Positions 53,091 through 61,894 are shown, numbered from the stretch's first letter. The stretch: DNA of 64,000 nt from Streptomyces sp. Edi4 (GCF_040253615.1 NZ_JBEJGY010000004.1:5084001-5148000); one strand, 5' to 3'. Made by a program: numbers and translations. The notes: a model not told the origin generated them from the letters alone.

Positions 53091-53867
53091 TCAGAAGCGG
53101 CGCGTGATCAGAGCGCGCTTGACTTCCTGGATGGCCTTGGTGACCTCGATGCCACGCGGGCACGCGTCGGTGCAGTTGAACGTGGTGCGGCAACGCCACA
53201 CGCCGTCCTTGTCGTTCAGGATCTCCAGGCGCTGCTCGCCCGCCTCGTCACGGCTGTCGAAGATGAAGCGGTGCGCGTTCACGATCGCGGCCGGGCCGAA
53301 GTACTGCCCGTCGTTCCAGAACACCGGGCAGGACGACGTGCACGCCGCGCACAGGATGCACTTGGTGGTGTCGTCGAAGCGCTCGCGGTCCTCGGGGGAC
53401 TGAAGACGCTCGCGCGTCGGCTCGTTGCCCTTCGTGATGAGGAAGGGCATCACGTCGCGGTACGCCTGGAAGAACGGCTCCATGTCCACGACCAGGTCCT
53501 TCTGGACCGTGAGGCCCTTGATGGCCTCGATGGTGATGGGCTTGGAGGGGTTGATGTCCTTGATCAGCGTCTTGCAGGCGAGCCGGTTCTTGCCGTTGAT
53601 GCGCATGGCGTCGGAACCGCAGATGCCGTGGGCGCACGAGCGACGGAAGGTCAGCGAACCGTCCAGCTCCCACTTGATCTTGTGGAGACCGTCGAGCACG
53701 CGCTCCTTCGGGTCGATCTCCAGCTGGAAGTCCTCCCACGTCGCTTCCTCGGAGATCTCCGGGTTGAAGCGACGGATGCGGAAGGTGACCGTGATGTACG
53801 GCGAGTCGGCGAAGCCGGGCTCGGGCGCGCCGGCCGCGGCGGGCTTGTCCATCGTCGGGGTTGCCAT
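53091..53867 (-). CDS. sdhB: Succinate dehydrogenase iron-sulfur subunit
   Basis: 258 aa. It shows the 2Fe-2S cluster site CAHGICGSDAM with a fourth Cys in RLACKTL, then CILCAACTSSCP and CRTTFNCTDACPRG for the 4Fe-4S and 3Fe-4S clusters. It passes electrons from SdhA to quinone. The start overlaps the sdhA stop by one base (TGATG). Cytosolic face of the membrane. Last gene of sdhCDAB. Confidence 0.97.
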   Translation of the reverse strand: MATPTMDKPAAAGAPEPGFADSPYITVTFRIRRFNPEISEEATWEDFQLEIDPKERVLDGLHKIKWELDGSLTFRRSCAHGICGSDAMRINGKNRLACKTLIKDINPSKPITIEAIKGLTVQKDLVVDMEPFFQAYRDVMPFLITKGNEPTRERLQSPEDRERFDDTTKCILCAACTSSCPVFWNDGQYFGPAAIVNAHRFIFDSRDEAGEQRLEILNDKDGVWRCRTTFNCTDACPRGIEVTKAIQEVKRALITRRF

Positions 53868-55621
53868 CAGTACTTACGCTCCATCGGCTGGTAGCGGGTC
53901 TGGACGACGGGCTTGTAGTCGAGTCGGATCGAGTCCTTGCCGCCGTCCGCGACCTCGCGGTACGCCATGGTGTGGCGCATGAAGTTGACGTCGTCGCGGT
54001 TGGGGTAGTCCTCGCGGTAGTGACCGCCGCGGGACTCCTTGCGCGCCAGGGCGGAGACGGCCATGACCTCGGCCAGGTCGAGCAGGTTGCCCAGCTCGAT
54101 GGCCTCCAGGAGGTCGGTGTTGAACCGCTTGCCCTTGTCCTGGACGGACACGTTCTTGTAGCGCTCGCGCAGCTCGGCGATCTTCTCGACCGCCGTCTTG
54201 ATCGTCTGCTCGGTGCGGAAGACCATGACGTTGGCGTCCATGGTCTCCTGGAGCTCCTTGCGGATGACCGCGACGCGCTCGGTGCCGGTCGCCGACAGCA
54301 GGTTCGCGACCTGGGCCTCGACCATGGCCGCCGGGTTCTCCGGAAGCTCGGCGAAGTCCGCGGTGTGCGCGTACTCGGCGGCGGCGATGCCCGCGCGCTT
54401 GCCGAACACGTTGATGTCCAGGAGCGAGTTGGTGCCCAGACGGTTGGCGCCGTGCACGGAGACACAGGCGACCTCGCCGGCCGCGTACAGACCCGGCACG
54501 ACCGTGGTGTTGTCGCTGAGGACCTCACCCTGGACGTTGGTCGGGATGCCGCCCATGGCGTAGTGCGCGGTGGGCTGGATCGGGATCGGGTCCGTGTACG
54601 GCTCGATGCCCAGGTAGGTGCGCGCGAACTCGGTGATGTCCGGGAGCTTGGCGTCCAGCTGCTCCGGCGGCAGGTGCGTGAGGTCGAGGTAGACGTGGTC
54701 GCCCTCGGGACCGCAGCCGCGGCCCTCACGGATCTCGGTGTAGATGGAGCGCGAGACGACGTCACGGGACGCGAGGTCCTTCATGACCGGCGCGTACTTC
54801 TCCATGAAGCGCTCGCCGTCCTTGTTGCGCAGGATGCCGCCCTCACCGCGGGCGCCCTCCGTGAGCAGGATGCCCATGCGCCAGATGCCCGTCGGGTGGA
54901 ACTGGAAGAACTCCATGTCCTCCAGGGGCAGCCCGCGGCGGTAGCACGCGGCCTGGCCGTCACCGGTCAGGGTGTGGGCGTTGGACGTCACCTTGAAGAA
55001 CTTGCCGGTGCCGCCGGAGGCGTAGATGACCGACTTCGACTGGAAGACGTGGATCTCGCCGGTCGCCAGCTCGTAGGCGACGACGCCGGCGGACTTCTTG
55101 ACGCCGTCCTCCTCGACCAGGAGCTGATCGAGGACGTAGAACTCGTTGAAGAACTCCACGCCCTCCTTGATGCAGTTCTGGTAGAGGGTCTGGAGGATCA
55201 TGTGGCCGGTGCGGTCGCCCGAGTAGCAGGCACGGCGGACCGGGGCCTCGCCGTGGTTGCGGGAGTGACCGCCGAACCGGCGCTGGTCGATCTCACCCTT
55301 GGGCGTACGGCCGAAGGGCAGGCCCATCTTCTCCAGGTCGAGGACGGCGTCGATGGCCTCCTTCGCCAGGATCTCGGCGGCGTCCTGGTCGACCAGGTAG
55401 TCGCCGCCCTTGATCGTGTCGAAGGTGTGCCACTCCCAGTTGTCCTCCTCCACGTTGGCGAGCGCGGCGGCCATGCCGCCCTGCGCCGCGCCCGTGTGGG
55501 AGCGGGTGGGGTAGAGCTTGGTCAGCACCGCGGTGCGGCTGCGCTTGGTCGACTCGATGGCCGCGCGCATACCGGCGCCGCCGGCGCCGACGATGACGGT
55601 GTCGTACTTGTGGATCTTCAT
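53867..55621 (-). CDS. sdhA: Succinate dehydrogenase flavoprotein subunit
   Basis: 584 aa. The FAD site starts YDTVIVGAGGAGMRAAIEST, and the covalent FAD His lies in TRSHTGAAQGG. Catalytic and substrate residues are in FVGRTPKGEIDQRRFGGHSR-like positions (GRTPKGEIDQRRFGGHSRNH) and HYAMGGIPTNVQGE. It oxidises succinate to fumarate in the TCA cycle. Length and motifs match the family. Confidence 0.97.
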   Translation of the reverse strand: MKIHKYDTVIVGAGGAGMRAAIESTKRSRTAVLTKLYPTRSHTGAAQGGMAAALANVEEDNWEWHTFDTIKGGDYLVDQDAAEILAKEAIDAVLDLEKMGLPFGRTPKGEIDQRRFGGHSRNHGEAPVRRACYSGDRTGHMILQTLYQNCIKEGVEFFNEFYVLDQLLVEEDGVKKSAGVVAYELATGEIHVFQSKSVIYASGGTGKFFKVTSNAHTLTGDGQAACYRRGLPLEDMEFFQFHPTGIWRMGILLTEGARGEGGILRNKDGERFMEKYAPVMKDLASRDVVSRSIYTEIREGRGCGPEGDHVYLDLTHLPPEQLDAKLPDITEFARTYLGIEPYTDPIPIQPTAHYAMGGIPTNVQGEVLSDNTTVVPGLYAAGEVACVSVHGANRLGTNSLLDINVFGKRAGIAAAEYAHTADFAELPENPAAMVEAQVANLLSATGTERVAVIRKELQETMDANVMVFRTEQTIKTAVEKIAELRERYKNVSVQDKGKRFNTDLLEAIELGNLLDLAEVMAVSALARKESRGGHYREDYPNRDDVNFMRHTMAYREVADGGKDSIRLDYKPVVQTRYQPMERKY

Positions 55622-55652
55622 CGTTGAATTCCTCAGTCCCTCAGCCCGTGGA

Positions 55653-56132
55653 CTAGCGCATGTTCGGGTCGAAGGTGAAGATCACCAGCGTGCCCAGCAG
55701 GACGGTGAACACCGTGGCGGTGTAGAGCAGCATCTTCAGCCAGAAGCGGGTGTTGTCCCGCTGCGCGTAGTCGTTGATGACGGTGCGCAGGCCGTTGGCG
55801 CCGTGCAGCATGGCCAGCCACAGCATGGCGAGGTCCCACACCTGCCAGAACGGGGACGCCCAGCGGCCCGCGACGAACGCGAAGCCGATCTTGGTGACGC
55901 CGCCGTCGAGGACGAGCTGGATCAGCAGGTGGCCAAGGACCAGGACGACCAGCACGATGCCGGACAGCCGCATGAACATCCAGCCGTACAGCTCGAAGTT
56001 CGTACGGGTCGACTTCGGGGTCTTCCTGGTGCGCTGGCGCGGGGCCTCGATGAGCGGGGCCGGGTGCTCGGCGTCGTACAGGCTCGCGCCCTCGACTTCA
56101 CCGATCGCGGCGGAAGAGGTTTCGGCAGACAT
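55653..56132 (-). CDS. sdhD: Succinate dehydrogenase membrane anchor subunit
   Basis: 159 aa, with an N-terminal charged region (about 45 residues) and three membrane helices: MRLSGIVLVVLVLGHLLIQL, WDLAMLWLAMLHGANGLRTV (with the heme-region His) and MLLYTATVFTVLLGTLVIF. It anchors SdhAB and takes part in quinone binding. It lies 31 bases before sdhA and eight bases after sdhC. Confidence 0.93.
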   Translation of the reverse strand: MSAETSSAAIGEVEGASLYDAEHPAPLIEAPRQRTRKTPKSTRTNFELYGWMFMRLSGIVLVVLVLGHLLIQLVLDGGVTKIGFAFVAGRWASPFWQVWDLAMLWLAMLHGANGLRTVINDYAQRDNTRFWLKMLLYTATVFTVLLGTLVIFTFDPNMR

Positions 56133-56140
56133 CTCAGTCC

Positions 56141-56521
56141 TCAGCTCCCGAACAGTTCACGAGCGGCGTGGCCGAGCACCGGCAGGATCGCGCAGATCAT
56201 CAGCACGACCCAGACGCCGACGACGGTCCAGAGCATCTGCTTCTGGTAGCGCGGGCCCTTGGCCCAGAAGTCGACGGCGATGATGCGGAGGCCGTTCAGT
56301 GCGTGGAACAGGATGGCGGCGACGAGGCCGTATTCCAGACACGCGACGATGGGCGTCTTGTAGGTGGCCACGACCTTGTCGTACGCCTCGGGGGAGACGC
56401 GCACGAGAGCGGTGTCGAGGACGTGGACGAACAGGAAGAAGAAAATGAGGACGCCGGTGACTCGATGAGCCACCCAGGACCACATTCCTTCCCGGCCGCG
56501 GTACAGCGTTCCAGCCGGCAC
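56141..56521 (-). CDS. sdhC: Succinate dehydrogenase cytochrome b subunit
   Basis: 126 aa from GTG 56521, with GGAGG eight bases upstream; the open frame continues to 57247 but is not coding there. Three helices: VAHRVTGVLIFFFLFVHVLD, YGLVAAILFHALNGLRIIAV and MLWTVVGVWVVLMICAILPV. The conserved His (HRVTG, HVLD, FHALNG) fit heme b binding. It forms the quinone site with SdhD. First gene of the sdh operon. Confidence 0.93.
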   Translation of the reverse strand: MPAGTLYRGREGMWSWVAHRVTGVLIFFFLFVHVLDTALVRVSPEAYDKVVATYKTPIVACLEYGLVAAILFHALNGLRIIAVDFWAKGPRYQKQMLWTVVGVWVVLMICAILPVLGHAARELFGS

Positions 56522-56644
56522 GGAAGAACCCTCCGGGAGCGGTATTCGAGGGTCGGCCGGCTTCAGTGTCGGTCTGACCCGGCCGGGTACGGTCCACCGG
56601 CCCCGGTCATCGTAGCGACGCGATGTCGGTTCCCTCGCGCCGGG

Positions 56645-56673
56645 TCCATAGGTGTGATCAAACAGGCAATCAA
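56645..56673 (-). promoter_or_regulatory. Predicted promoter of sdhCDAB
   Basis: On the minus strand TTGATT and TATGGA are separated by exactly 17 bases. TGTTTGATT and TGTTTGATC form a direct repeat with a period of 12 bases across the -35 and spacer, a possible regulator site. The leader to sdhC is about 115 bases. Confidence 0.6.
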
Positions 56674-56688
56674 ACAGCCTCGTACGGC

Positions 56689-57180
56689 CTAAAGGACGCG
56701 GTGGGCCGTGCTCGCCGTGCCGGGTTCGGGATGGGATGCCACGAGATGGGCGAGCCGGGCCCGCGCGAGGCGGCGCAGCTCGTCGGCGGCGATCGAGCGC
56801 TCCTCGTCCGGTTCGTTGTTCATCCGGACCCGGATCCCGGTCAGCACCCGGTCCAGCTGTTCGGCCGCCTCGACGCCGTCCAGGCAGATCACGAAGGCGT
56901 GCCGGAAGCTGCTCTCGTACGCGGCGTGCGCCGCGGCGAGCGCCGTCTGGGCGGCCTGCGGGGCGCTGTCGTGCAGGCAGGGCGAGACCTCGTCGGCCAG
57001 GGCCTCGGCGAGGTCGGCCGCGCTCAGGTCGTAGCTGGCCTCGTCGGCGGCGGCGAGCAGGGAGTCCAGGTCGGGGTAGGGGCGGTGGGCGGCGATCCGC
57101 AGGGCCCAGCGGCGGCTGGCGCAGCAGGCGAGCAGCGCGGTCTCGGCGGCGCCGGGTGCCGCGTGGTTGAACCGGTCGAG
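56689..57180 (-). CDS. OHCU decarboxylase-like reading frame without a canonical start
   Basis: The frame encodes LDRFNHAAPGAAETALLACC, then ASRRWALRIAAHRPYPDLDS, then DEASYDLSAADLAEA, and later YESSFRHAFVICLDG and MNNEPDEERSIAADELRRLA. This is 2-oxo-4-hydroxy-4-carboxy-5-ureidoimidazoline decarboxylase of urate breakdown. Between the nearest in-frame stop (57430) and the conserved start there is no ATG, GTG or TTG in frame. The first GTG in the frame is at 56892, inside the domain. Coordinates given are the conserved part. Either the gene carries a frameshift or sequencing error near 57180-57250, or it uses an unusual start. Confidence 0.7.
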   Translation of the reverse strand, partial: LDRFNHAAPGAAETALLACCASRRWALRIAAHRPYPDLDSLLAAADEASYDLSAADLAEALADEVSPCLHDSAPQAAQTALAAAHAAYESSFRHAFVICLDGVEAAEQLDRVLTGIRVRMNNEPDEERSIAADELRRLARARLAHLVASHPEPGTASTAHRVL

Positions 57181-57554
57181 CCCGCCGGGGCGCTGCGGGG
57201 CCGGCGGAACGGATGTGCCACGGACCTGATGCGGTATGGCCGCGCACCCCTGGGCACGAGGAGTGTGATGGAGTGGCGGCGGTCGCTTCCGGGGACCGGG
57301 GTGGGAATCGCTGGACAGCGTGGGCTCCTCGAATGCACGCGGGACGGTGCGGTGCGGGCGGTGCGGTGCGGGACGGACGGGCTCGGACCGCGGGACTGGA
57401 GTGGCGCGAGAGGTGGGAGTGCCGCCACGCTATCCACGTGGAGCGGGAGACGCCCGACTGTTGCGCGAAATTTCACCCGGACGTGAAAACCGGGCGACGC
57501 GCGGTGGACGAGCTTCCCGGCACGGCATTCCAGCACCGCCCGGCAGTACGGGCA

Positions 57555-57775
57555 GGGACCGGGACAACCGGATCCATGCCCGGGACGCCGGATTCATGCC
57601 TGGGACGCCCGGATCCACGTCCGGGGACGCCGGACCCAAGCCCGGGGCGACCGGATTCACGTCCGGGGACGCCGGAACGACATCCGGGGCGACTGGATTC
57701 ATGTCCGGGGACGCCGGATCGACATCCGGGGCAACCGGATCCACGTCCGGGGACGCCGGTTCCGTATCCGGCGGA
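57555..57775. repeat. 21-bp tandem repeat, about ten copies
   Basis: Units of the form GGGGACGCCGGATTCACGTCC repeat head to tail, alternating between GGGGACGCC and GGGGCGACC versions, so the higher-order period is 42 bases. All six frames stay open through it, because 21 is a multiple of three. It lies in the 636-base gap before the GH20 gene, and I find no gene there. Confidence 0.9.
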
Positions 57776-57816
57776 GCCGGTTCCGCCCTTACTCTTGCAG
57801 GACGGGAGGTTTCTGA

Positions 57817-59562
57817 GTGATGTCGCGTTTCAGGATGTCACGGCCCCGGATGCCGTGGTCGCGGGGTCCCGAGCGAGCGCCCACGCCGTCCCGGGTGCGC
57901 GCCTCCCGGCCCCGGGCGCCATGGTCGAGGCCCGCCTGGCTGCACCGGCCCCGGGGGCGCGGCGCGCTGGTCCTTCGGGTGGCTCTGGTCTGTCTGGCGA
58001 TGCTGGCCCTGATCGTCGCGGTCTGGCCGGACGACGACACCCAGGGCGGCCACGGCGGGCCCATCGACAGCGGAAGCCTCGCGTCGGCGCTGCCCACGCC
58101 CTCGATCTACCCGATCTCCTCCCCGCCCCGCACGATCCCCTCGGTGCGCGAGCACCGCGCCGCCCGGGGCCCCGGCTTCCGGCCGGGCGGCTCGTCCCGG
58201 GTCATCGTGGCCGTCGGCAGTGAAAGCCTCGCCGACGAGGGAAAGCTGTTCGCGCAGGAGCTGGGCGCCGCATACGCGCTGGGCGGGCAGCCCCGCGCGG
58301 GGGACATCGAGCTCTCCCTGAGCCCGCCGCCCGCCGGCCAGCAGGTGGTCCCCGAGTCGTACACACTCACCACCCACGACCGCCGGGCCTGGATCACGGG
58401 CGCCGACGACGCGGGGGTCTTCTACGGCACCCGCACCCTCAAGCAGGCGCTCAAGGGCGGCGGCGTGATGCCCGAGGGCGTCGTCAAGGACCGGCCCGAC
58501 AAGCCGCAGCGCGGCCTCAACCTCGACATCGCGCGCAAGCCGTACACCGAGACCTGGATCGAGGGCCAGCTGCGGCAGATGGCCGATCTGAAGATGAACC
58601 AGCTCGGGCTGCACTTCTCCGACGACCAGGCCTTCCGGATCGAATCCGAGAGCCACCCCGAGATCGTCTCGCGCGACCACCTCAGCAAGCGCGACGTCCA
58701 GCGGATCGTGTCGCTCGCCACCAAGCTGCACATCACGGTGGTCCCCGAGATCGACTCGCCGGGCCACCTGGGCGCGGTGATCGCCGCCCACCCCGACCTC
58801 CAGCTGCGTGACAAGGACGGCAGGGCGGTCAAGGGCGCCATCGACATCGCCAACCCCGCGTCCGCGCGCATCGTCGACGACCTGCTGCGGGAGTACGCCG
58901 ATCTCTTCCCCGGGCCGTACTGGCATCTGGGCGGTGACGAGTACCAGGCGCTGGTGGTGCGGGCCCCGGCCACTCCCGAAACCACCTATCCGGGTCTCGC
59001 GGCCGCGGCCCGTGACAAGTACGGGCCGAAGGCGGACATCAAGGACCTGGCGACGGGCTGGCTCAACGACCGCGCCGAGACCCTGCGGTCGGCCGACGCG
59101 GGGCTCACCTTCAAGGCGTGGAACGACGGCTTCTTCCCCGACGGCCAGGTGGCCGCGGACCAGGGCCGCGAGGTGGAGTACTGGACGGGCAAGGAGAACG
59201 GGGCGCGCCCGCCCGAGGACTTCCTCGCCGAGGGCCGCCGGATGGTCAACCTCAACGACGAGTACCTGTACTACGTGCTCGGTGAGCCCAACACGTTCAA
59301 GTACCCCACGGGCAAGCGGATCTACGAGGAGTGGACCCCGCTGGTCCTGCGCGGGACCAAGCCGGTGGACGCCAAGTACGCGGGCCAGATCCTGGGCGGC
59401 CGCTTCGCGGTCTGGGGCGACATCCCCGGCGCCCAGACCGAGGAACAGGTGGCGCGCGGCATCCGGATGCCGCTGCGCGCGACGGCCCAGAAGCTCTGGG
59501 ACACCCGCCCGCCGGCCATGGCCTGGGAGGAATTCAAGTCCCTCGCGGACCGACTGGGCTGA
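57817..59562 (+). CDS. Beta-N-acetylhexosaminidase, GH20, membrane-anchored
   Basis: 581 aa from GTG 57817, seven bases after GGGAGG; an ATG three bases later is possible. The first 45 residues are Arg/Pro-rich and cytosolic. One helix (LRVALVCLAMLALIVAVW) then anchors the enzyme. The exported part has the GH20b domain followed by the barrel with RGLNLDIARKPY, LGLHFSDDQAFRIE and the catalytic Asp-Glu pair in WHLGGDEYQA. It removes terminal beta-GlcNAc or GalNAc. The tandem repeat lies just upstream. Confidence 0.93.
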   Translation: MMSRFRMSRPRMPWSRGPERAPTPSRVRASRPRAPWSRPAWLHRPRGRGALVLRVALVCLAMLALIVAVWPDDDTQGGHGGPIDSGSLASALPTPSIYPISSPPRTIPSVREHRAARGPGFRPGGSSRVIVAVGSESLADEGKLFAQELGAAYALGGQPRAGDIELSLSPPPAGQQVVPESYTLTTHDRRAWITGADDAGVFYGTRTLKQALKGGGVMPEGVVKDRPDKPQRGLNLDIARKPYTETWIEGQLRQMADLKMNQLGLHFSDDQAFRIESESHPEIVSRDHLSKRDVQRIVSLATKLHITVVPEIDSPGHLGAVIAAHPDLQLRDKDGRAVKGAIDIANPASARIVDDLLREYADLFPGPYWHLGGDEYQALVVRAPATPETTYPGLAAAARDKYGPKADIKDLATGWLNDRAETLRSADAGLTFKAWNDGFFPDGQVAADQGREVEYWTGKENGARPPEDFLAEGRRMVNLNDEYLYYVLGEPNTFKYPTGKRIYEEWTPLVLRGTKPVDAKYAGQILGGRFAVWGDIPGAQTEEQVARGIRMPLRATAQKLWDTRPPAMAWEEFKSLADRLG

Positions 59563-59579
59563 GCCCGCGCAGCGCGGGC
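59563..59579 (+). terminator. Terminator of the GH20 gene
   Basis: GCCCGCGC and GCGCGGGC, almost continuous, immediately after the stop codon. Confidence 0.6.
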
Positions 59580-60027
59580 AGCCCGGGCAGCCCGGCCCAA
59601 GGACGACGATCGGACCCGCCGACCCTGGCCTGCCGGGCTTTGCGGATGGCCCCTGACAGGCGCCCGGACGCCGCTGGACCCGGGGCGGGCGGTGTATTCG
59701 CGCACCGAGACCGAGTACCCGCTGCGCGAGGACCCGCCGCTACGCCCTGCTGCCCGGCCTGACTTTTCCTGACTGCTGTTGGATTGGGTGGCCGGCGGCG
59801 GCCGGTATTGGACCAGGCCGTGCCGGCTCGGTTCGAGCCGTGTCGGCAGAGATCGCTGCCGGGGCAGGTCGGTACTCACCTCAGCAAGCATGCATCGCCC
59901 CAGGTCAGGGCAGGTGAGCCCGGAGGACGGCCGGGGCCGCCACCCCCCACAGGAGAGGCCCCGGCCGTCGTCCGGCGGGGCCGTTGTGGCGACCCCGTAC
60001 TCTCTTCAGCGCCGTGCGTGCGTTTTC
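59580..60027. other. Gap with two strong hairpins, no supported gene
   Basis: No reading frame here has Streptomyces-type codon use or a ribosome site. A hairpin at about 59821-59848 pairs TGCCGGCTCG with CGAGCC...CGGCA. A second at 59926-59969 has a perfect 13-base stem (GACGGCCGGGGCC) with an 18-base loop. An undetected small RNA ending in the second hairpin is possible. Confidence 0.5.
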
Positions 60028-60093
60028 TGTCACAGCGCGCTGTGACAGCGGGTCGTGACAGCGGGTTGTCGGGTTGGTTGCAGCTTGTACAAG
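60028..60093. promoter_or_regulatory. Palindrome cluster upstream of the sigma factor gene
   Basis: A perfect 20-base palindrome, TGTCACAGCGCGCTGTGACA, lies at 60028-60047. GTGACAGCG is repeated again at about 60055. CTTGTACAAG (60084-60093) is a second palindrome. The set precedes the sigma factor start by 60-125 bases and looks like stacked operators. Confidence 0.55.
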
Positions 60094-60152
60094 TCGTGGA
60101 CTTATGGGGCGCCGAGGCCGTAGCGTGCAGATTCGCGTTCGGGGACGCGGCC

Positions 60153-60866
60153 GTGACGACCAGCGGTGACATCGGAAAAGTCGGCCAGGACAAGGTGCAG
60201 GGATTGCTGGGGGACGACGCGGAGCTGACCGCCGCGGTGCTCAGGGCGCAGGACGGGGACGAGGAAGCCTTCCGTACCGTCTACCGCGCTGTGCACCCAC
60301 GCCTGCTCGGCTACATCCGGACACTGGTCGGCGAACCCGACACCGAGGACGTGGCCTCCGAGGCCTGGCTCCAGATCGCGCGCGACCTCGACCGCTTCGA
60401 GGGCGACGCCGACCGCTTCCGGGGCTGGGCCGCCCGCATCGCCCGCAACCGGGCCCTCGACCACATCCGGATGCGCGGCCGCAGGCCCGCGGGCGGCGGC
60501 GACGAGAGCGAGCTGGCCAACCGGCCCGCGGAGTCGGACACCGCCGACGAGGCGATGGAAGCGCTCGGCACCGGACGTACGATGGCGCTCATCGCCCAGC
60601 TCCCGCAGGACCAGGCCGAGGCCGTGGTCCTGCGCGTGGTGGTCGGCCTCGACGCGAAGAGCGCGGCGCTGACCCTGGGCAAACGGCCCGGCGCGGTGCG
60701 GACCGCCGCGCACCGGGGCCTGAAGCGGCTTGCTGAACTGCTCGGCGCGGACGGCCCCCCGGGGGATGTGGCCCAGGACGCGGAGGAGCTGGGTGCCGTG
60801 CCGTCGCAGCGTGCGCCGGAACGCGGTGTGACGCAATCGCGGGCCCGGACGCAGAAGGACATGTGA
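60153..60866 (+). CDS. ECF-type RNA polymerase sigma factor
   Basis: 237 aa from GTG 60153. Region 2 is seen in AVLRAQDGDEEAFRTVYRAV and DTEDVASEAWLQIARDLDRF, and region 4 in TMALIAQLPQDQAEAVVLRV followed by GLDAKSAALTLGKRPGAVRT. The open frame runs far upstream, but the GTG fits the family start (TTSGDIGKVGQDKVQ). The stop overlaps the start of the next gene by one base (TGATG), which suggests that the next protein is its partner. Confidence 0.88.
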   Translation: MTTSGDIGKVGQDKVQGLLGDDAELTAAVLRAQDGDEEAFRTVYRAVHPRLLGYIRTLVGEPDTEDVASEAWLQIARDLDRFEGDADRFRGWAARIARNRALDHIRMRGRRPAGGGDESELANRPAESDTADEAMEALGTGRTMALIAQLPQDQAEAVVLRVVVGLDAKSAALTLGKRPGAVRTAAHRGLKRLAELLGADGPPGDVAQDAEELGAVPSQRAPERGVTQSRARTQKDM

Positions 60867-61894
60867 TGGCTGACGAGCGGCACGAGTGGCTTGACGGGGA
60901 TGCCGCCGAGCGACTGCTGCGCGGCGAAGGAGCCGAGCCCGGCGACGAGCGGGCCCGCGCCGAGGCCGCCGAGCTCGCCGGGCTGCTGCGTTCCCTGCGC
61001 GGCCCCGAGCAGGCCACCACCGAACTCCCCGGCGAGGCGGCCGCCCTCGCCGCCTTCCGCGAAGCCCGGGCCGGGAGCGCGAGCGCGACCGCCGGCGAAG
61101 CCCTCGGCGTCGTGCGGATCGGACACGTCAAGGACGGCGCCGGTGTGGCCGCGCCGCGCCGGCGCCGCTTCGCGCCGGTACGTCTCGGCATCGCCGCCGC
61201 GGTGGCCTGCTGCACGCTCGGCGGGGTCGCCGTCGCCGCGGGCACCGGGGTGCTGCCGGGGCCGTTCGCCTCCGACGAGCAGGACCCCACCCCCGCGTCC
61301 ACCGTCTCCGCCGACCTGACCCCCAGCCCCCTCGACGCCTCCCCCTCGCACCCGCTGCCCTCGGGCTCCCCGGCGCCGGGCCGGCCCACGCCCTCCGTTT
61401 CCGCGCCCACGCACGACGCCGGCCCCTCGGGCACCCAGGGTGCGCCGAGCGCCGCCGCGAGCCCGGACCGGGGAACGGACGACGGCACCCGTCAGGGCGG
61501 CTCCGGCGACAGCGACGAGAACGCGGGCGGCGGCCAGTGGCTCGCCAGGACGGCCGAGGACTGCCGCGACTACCGCTCGGGCCGGCTCGACCAGGACAAG
61601 CGCCGCGACCTGGAGTCCGCCGCGCACGGGCCGGCCGCCGTGAAGGCGTTCTGCGACCTGTTGCTCGACGACAAGGGCGGCGCGGGCGGCGGTGGCGCCA
61701 AGGGCGGCAGCGGCGGCGGCAGTGACGGTGGCAAGGGCGGCAAGCACGGGGGAGCGGACGGCGGCAAGGGCAAGGGTGACGGCGCCGGGAACAAGAACGG
61801 CGGCGGTGGCGGCGGCAAGCAGAACTCGATGGCCCGCCCGGGTCCGCTCCTCGGCCTGCTCACGCCCACGCTCGGCACAGCGGCCGGCACCTGA
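60866..61894 (+). CDS. Putative membrane anti-sigma partner with exported Gly-rich tail
   Basis: 342 aa from ATG 60866 (a GTG three bases earlier is in frame). The N-terminal 110 residues are charged and cytosolic, as in anti-sigma domains. One helix (LGIAAAVACCTLGGVAVAAG) then crosses the membrane. The exported part is Ser/Pro/Thr-rich, then has a small conserved core with two Cys (EDCRDYRSGRLDQDKR, KAFCDLLLDD), and ends in a Gly/Lys/Asp-rich repeat. Anti-sigma function is inferred from position. Confidence 0.75.
   Translation: MADERHEWLDGDAAERLLRGEGAEPGDERARAEAAELAGLLRSLRGPEQATTELPGEAAALAAFREARAGSASATAGEALGVVRIGHVKDGAGVAAPRRRRFAPVRLGIAAAVACCTLGGVAVAAGTGVLPGPFASDEQDPTPASTVSADLTPSPLDASPSHPLPSGSPAPGRPTPSVSAPTHDAGPSGTQGAPSAAASPDRGTDDGTRQGGSGDSDENAGGGQWLARTAEDCRDYRSGRLDQDKRRDLESAAHGPAAVKAFCDLLLDDKGGAGGGGAKGGSGGGSDGGKGGKHGGADGGKGKGDGAGNKNGGGGGGKQNSMARPGPLLGLLTPTLGTAAGT

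Noticed and set aside
56522..57247. A longer SdhC starting at 57247
   Set aside because: The extension is Arg/Pro-rich, overlaps the OHCU decarboxylase frame and the sdh promoter, and GGAGG supports the GTG at 56521.
57555..57775. A CRISPR array
   Set aside because: Units are contiguous without unique spacers, and there are no cas genes.
57320..57820. A 166-aa plus-strand frame with GATG/GDAG heptads that looks collagen-like
   Set aside because: The heptads only reflect the 21-bp DNA repeat, which is open in every frame, and there is no Shine-Dalgarno sequence at its start.
59821..59850. A tRNA T-arm (GGTTCGAGCC)
   Set aside because: The word is part of a simple hairpin; no acceptor, D or anticodon stems fit around it.
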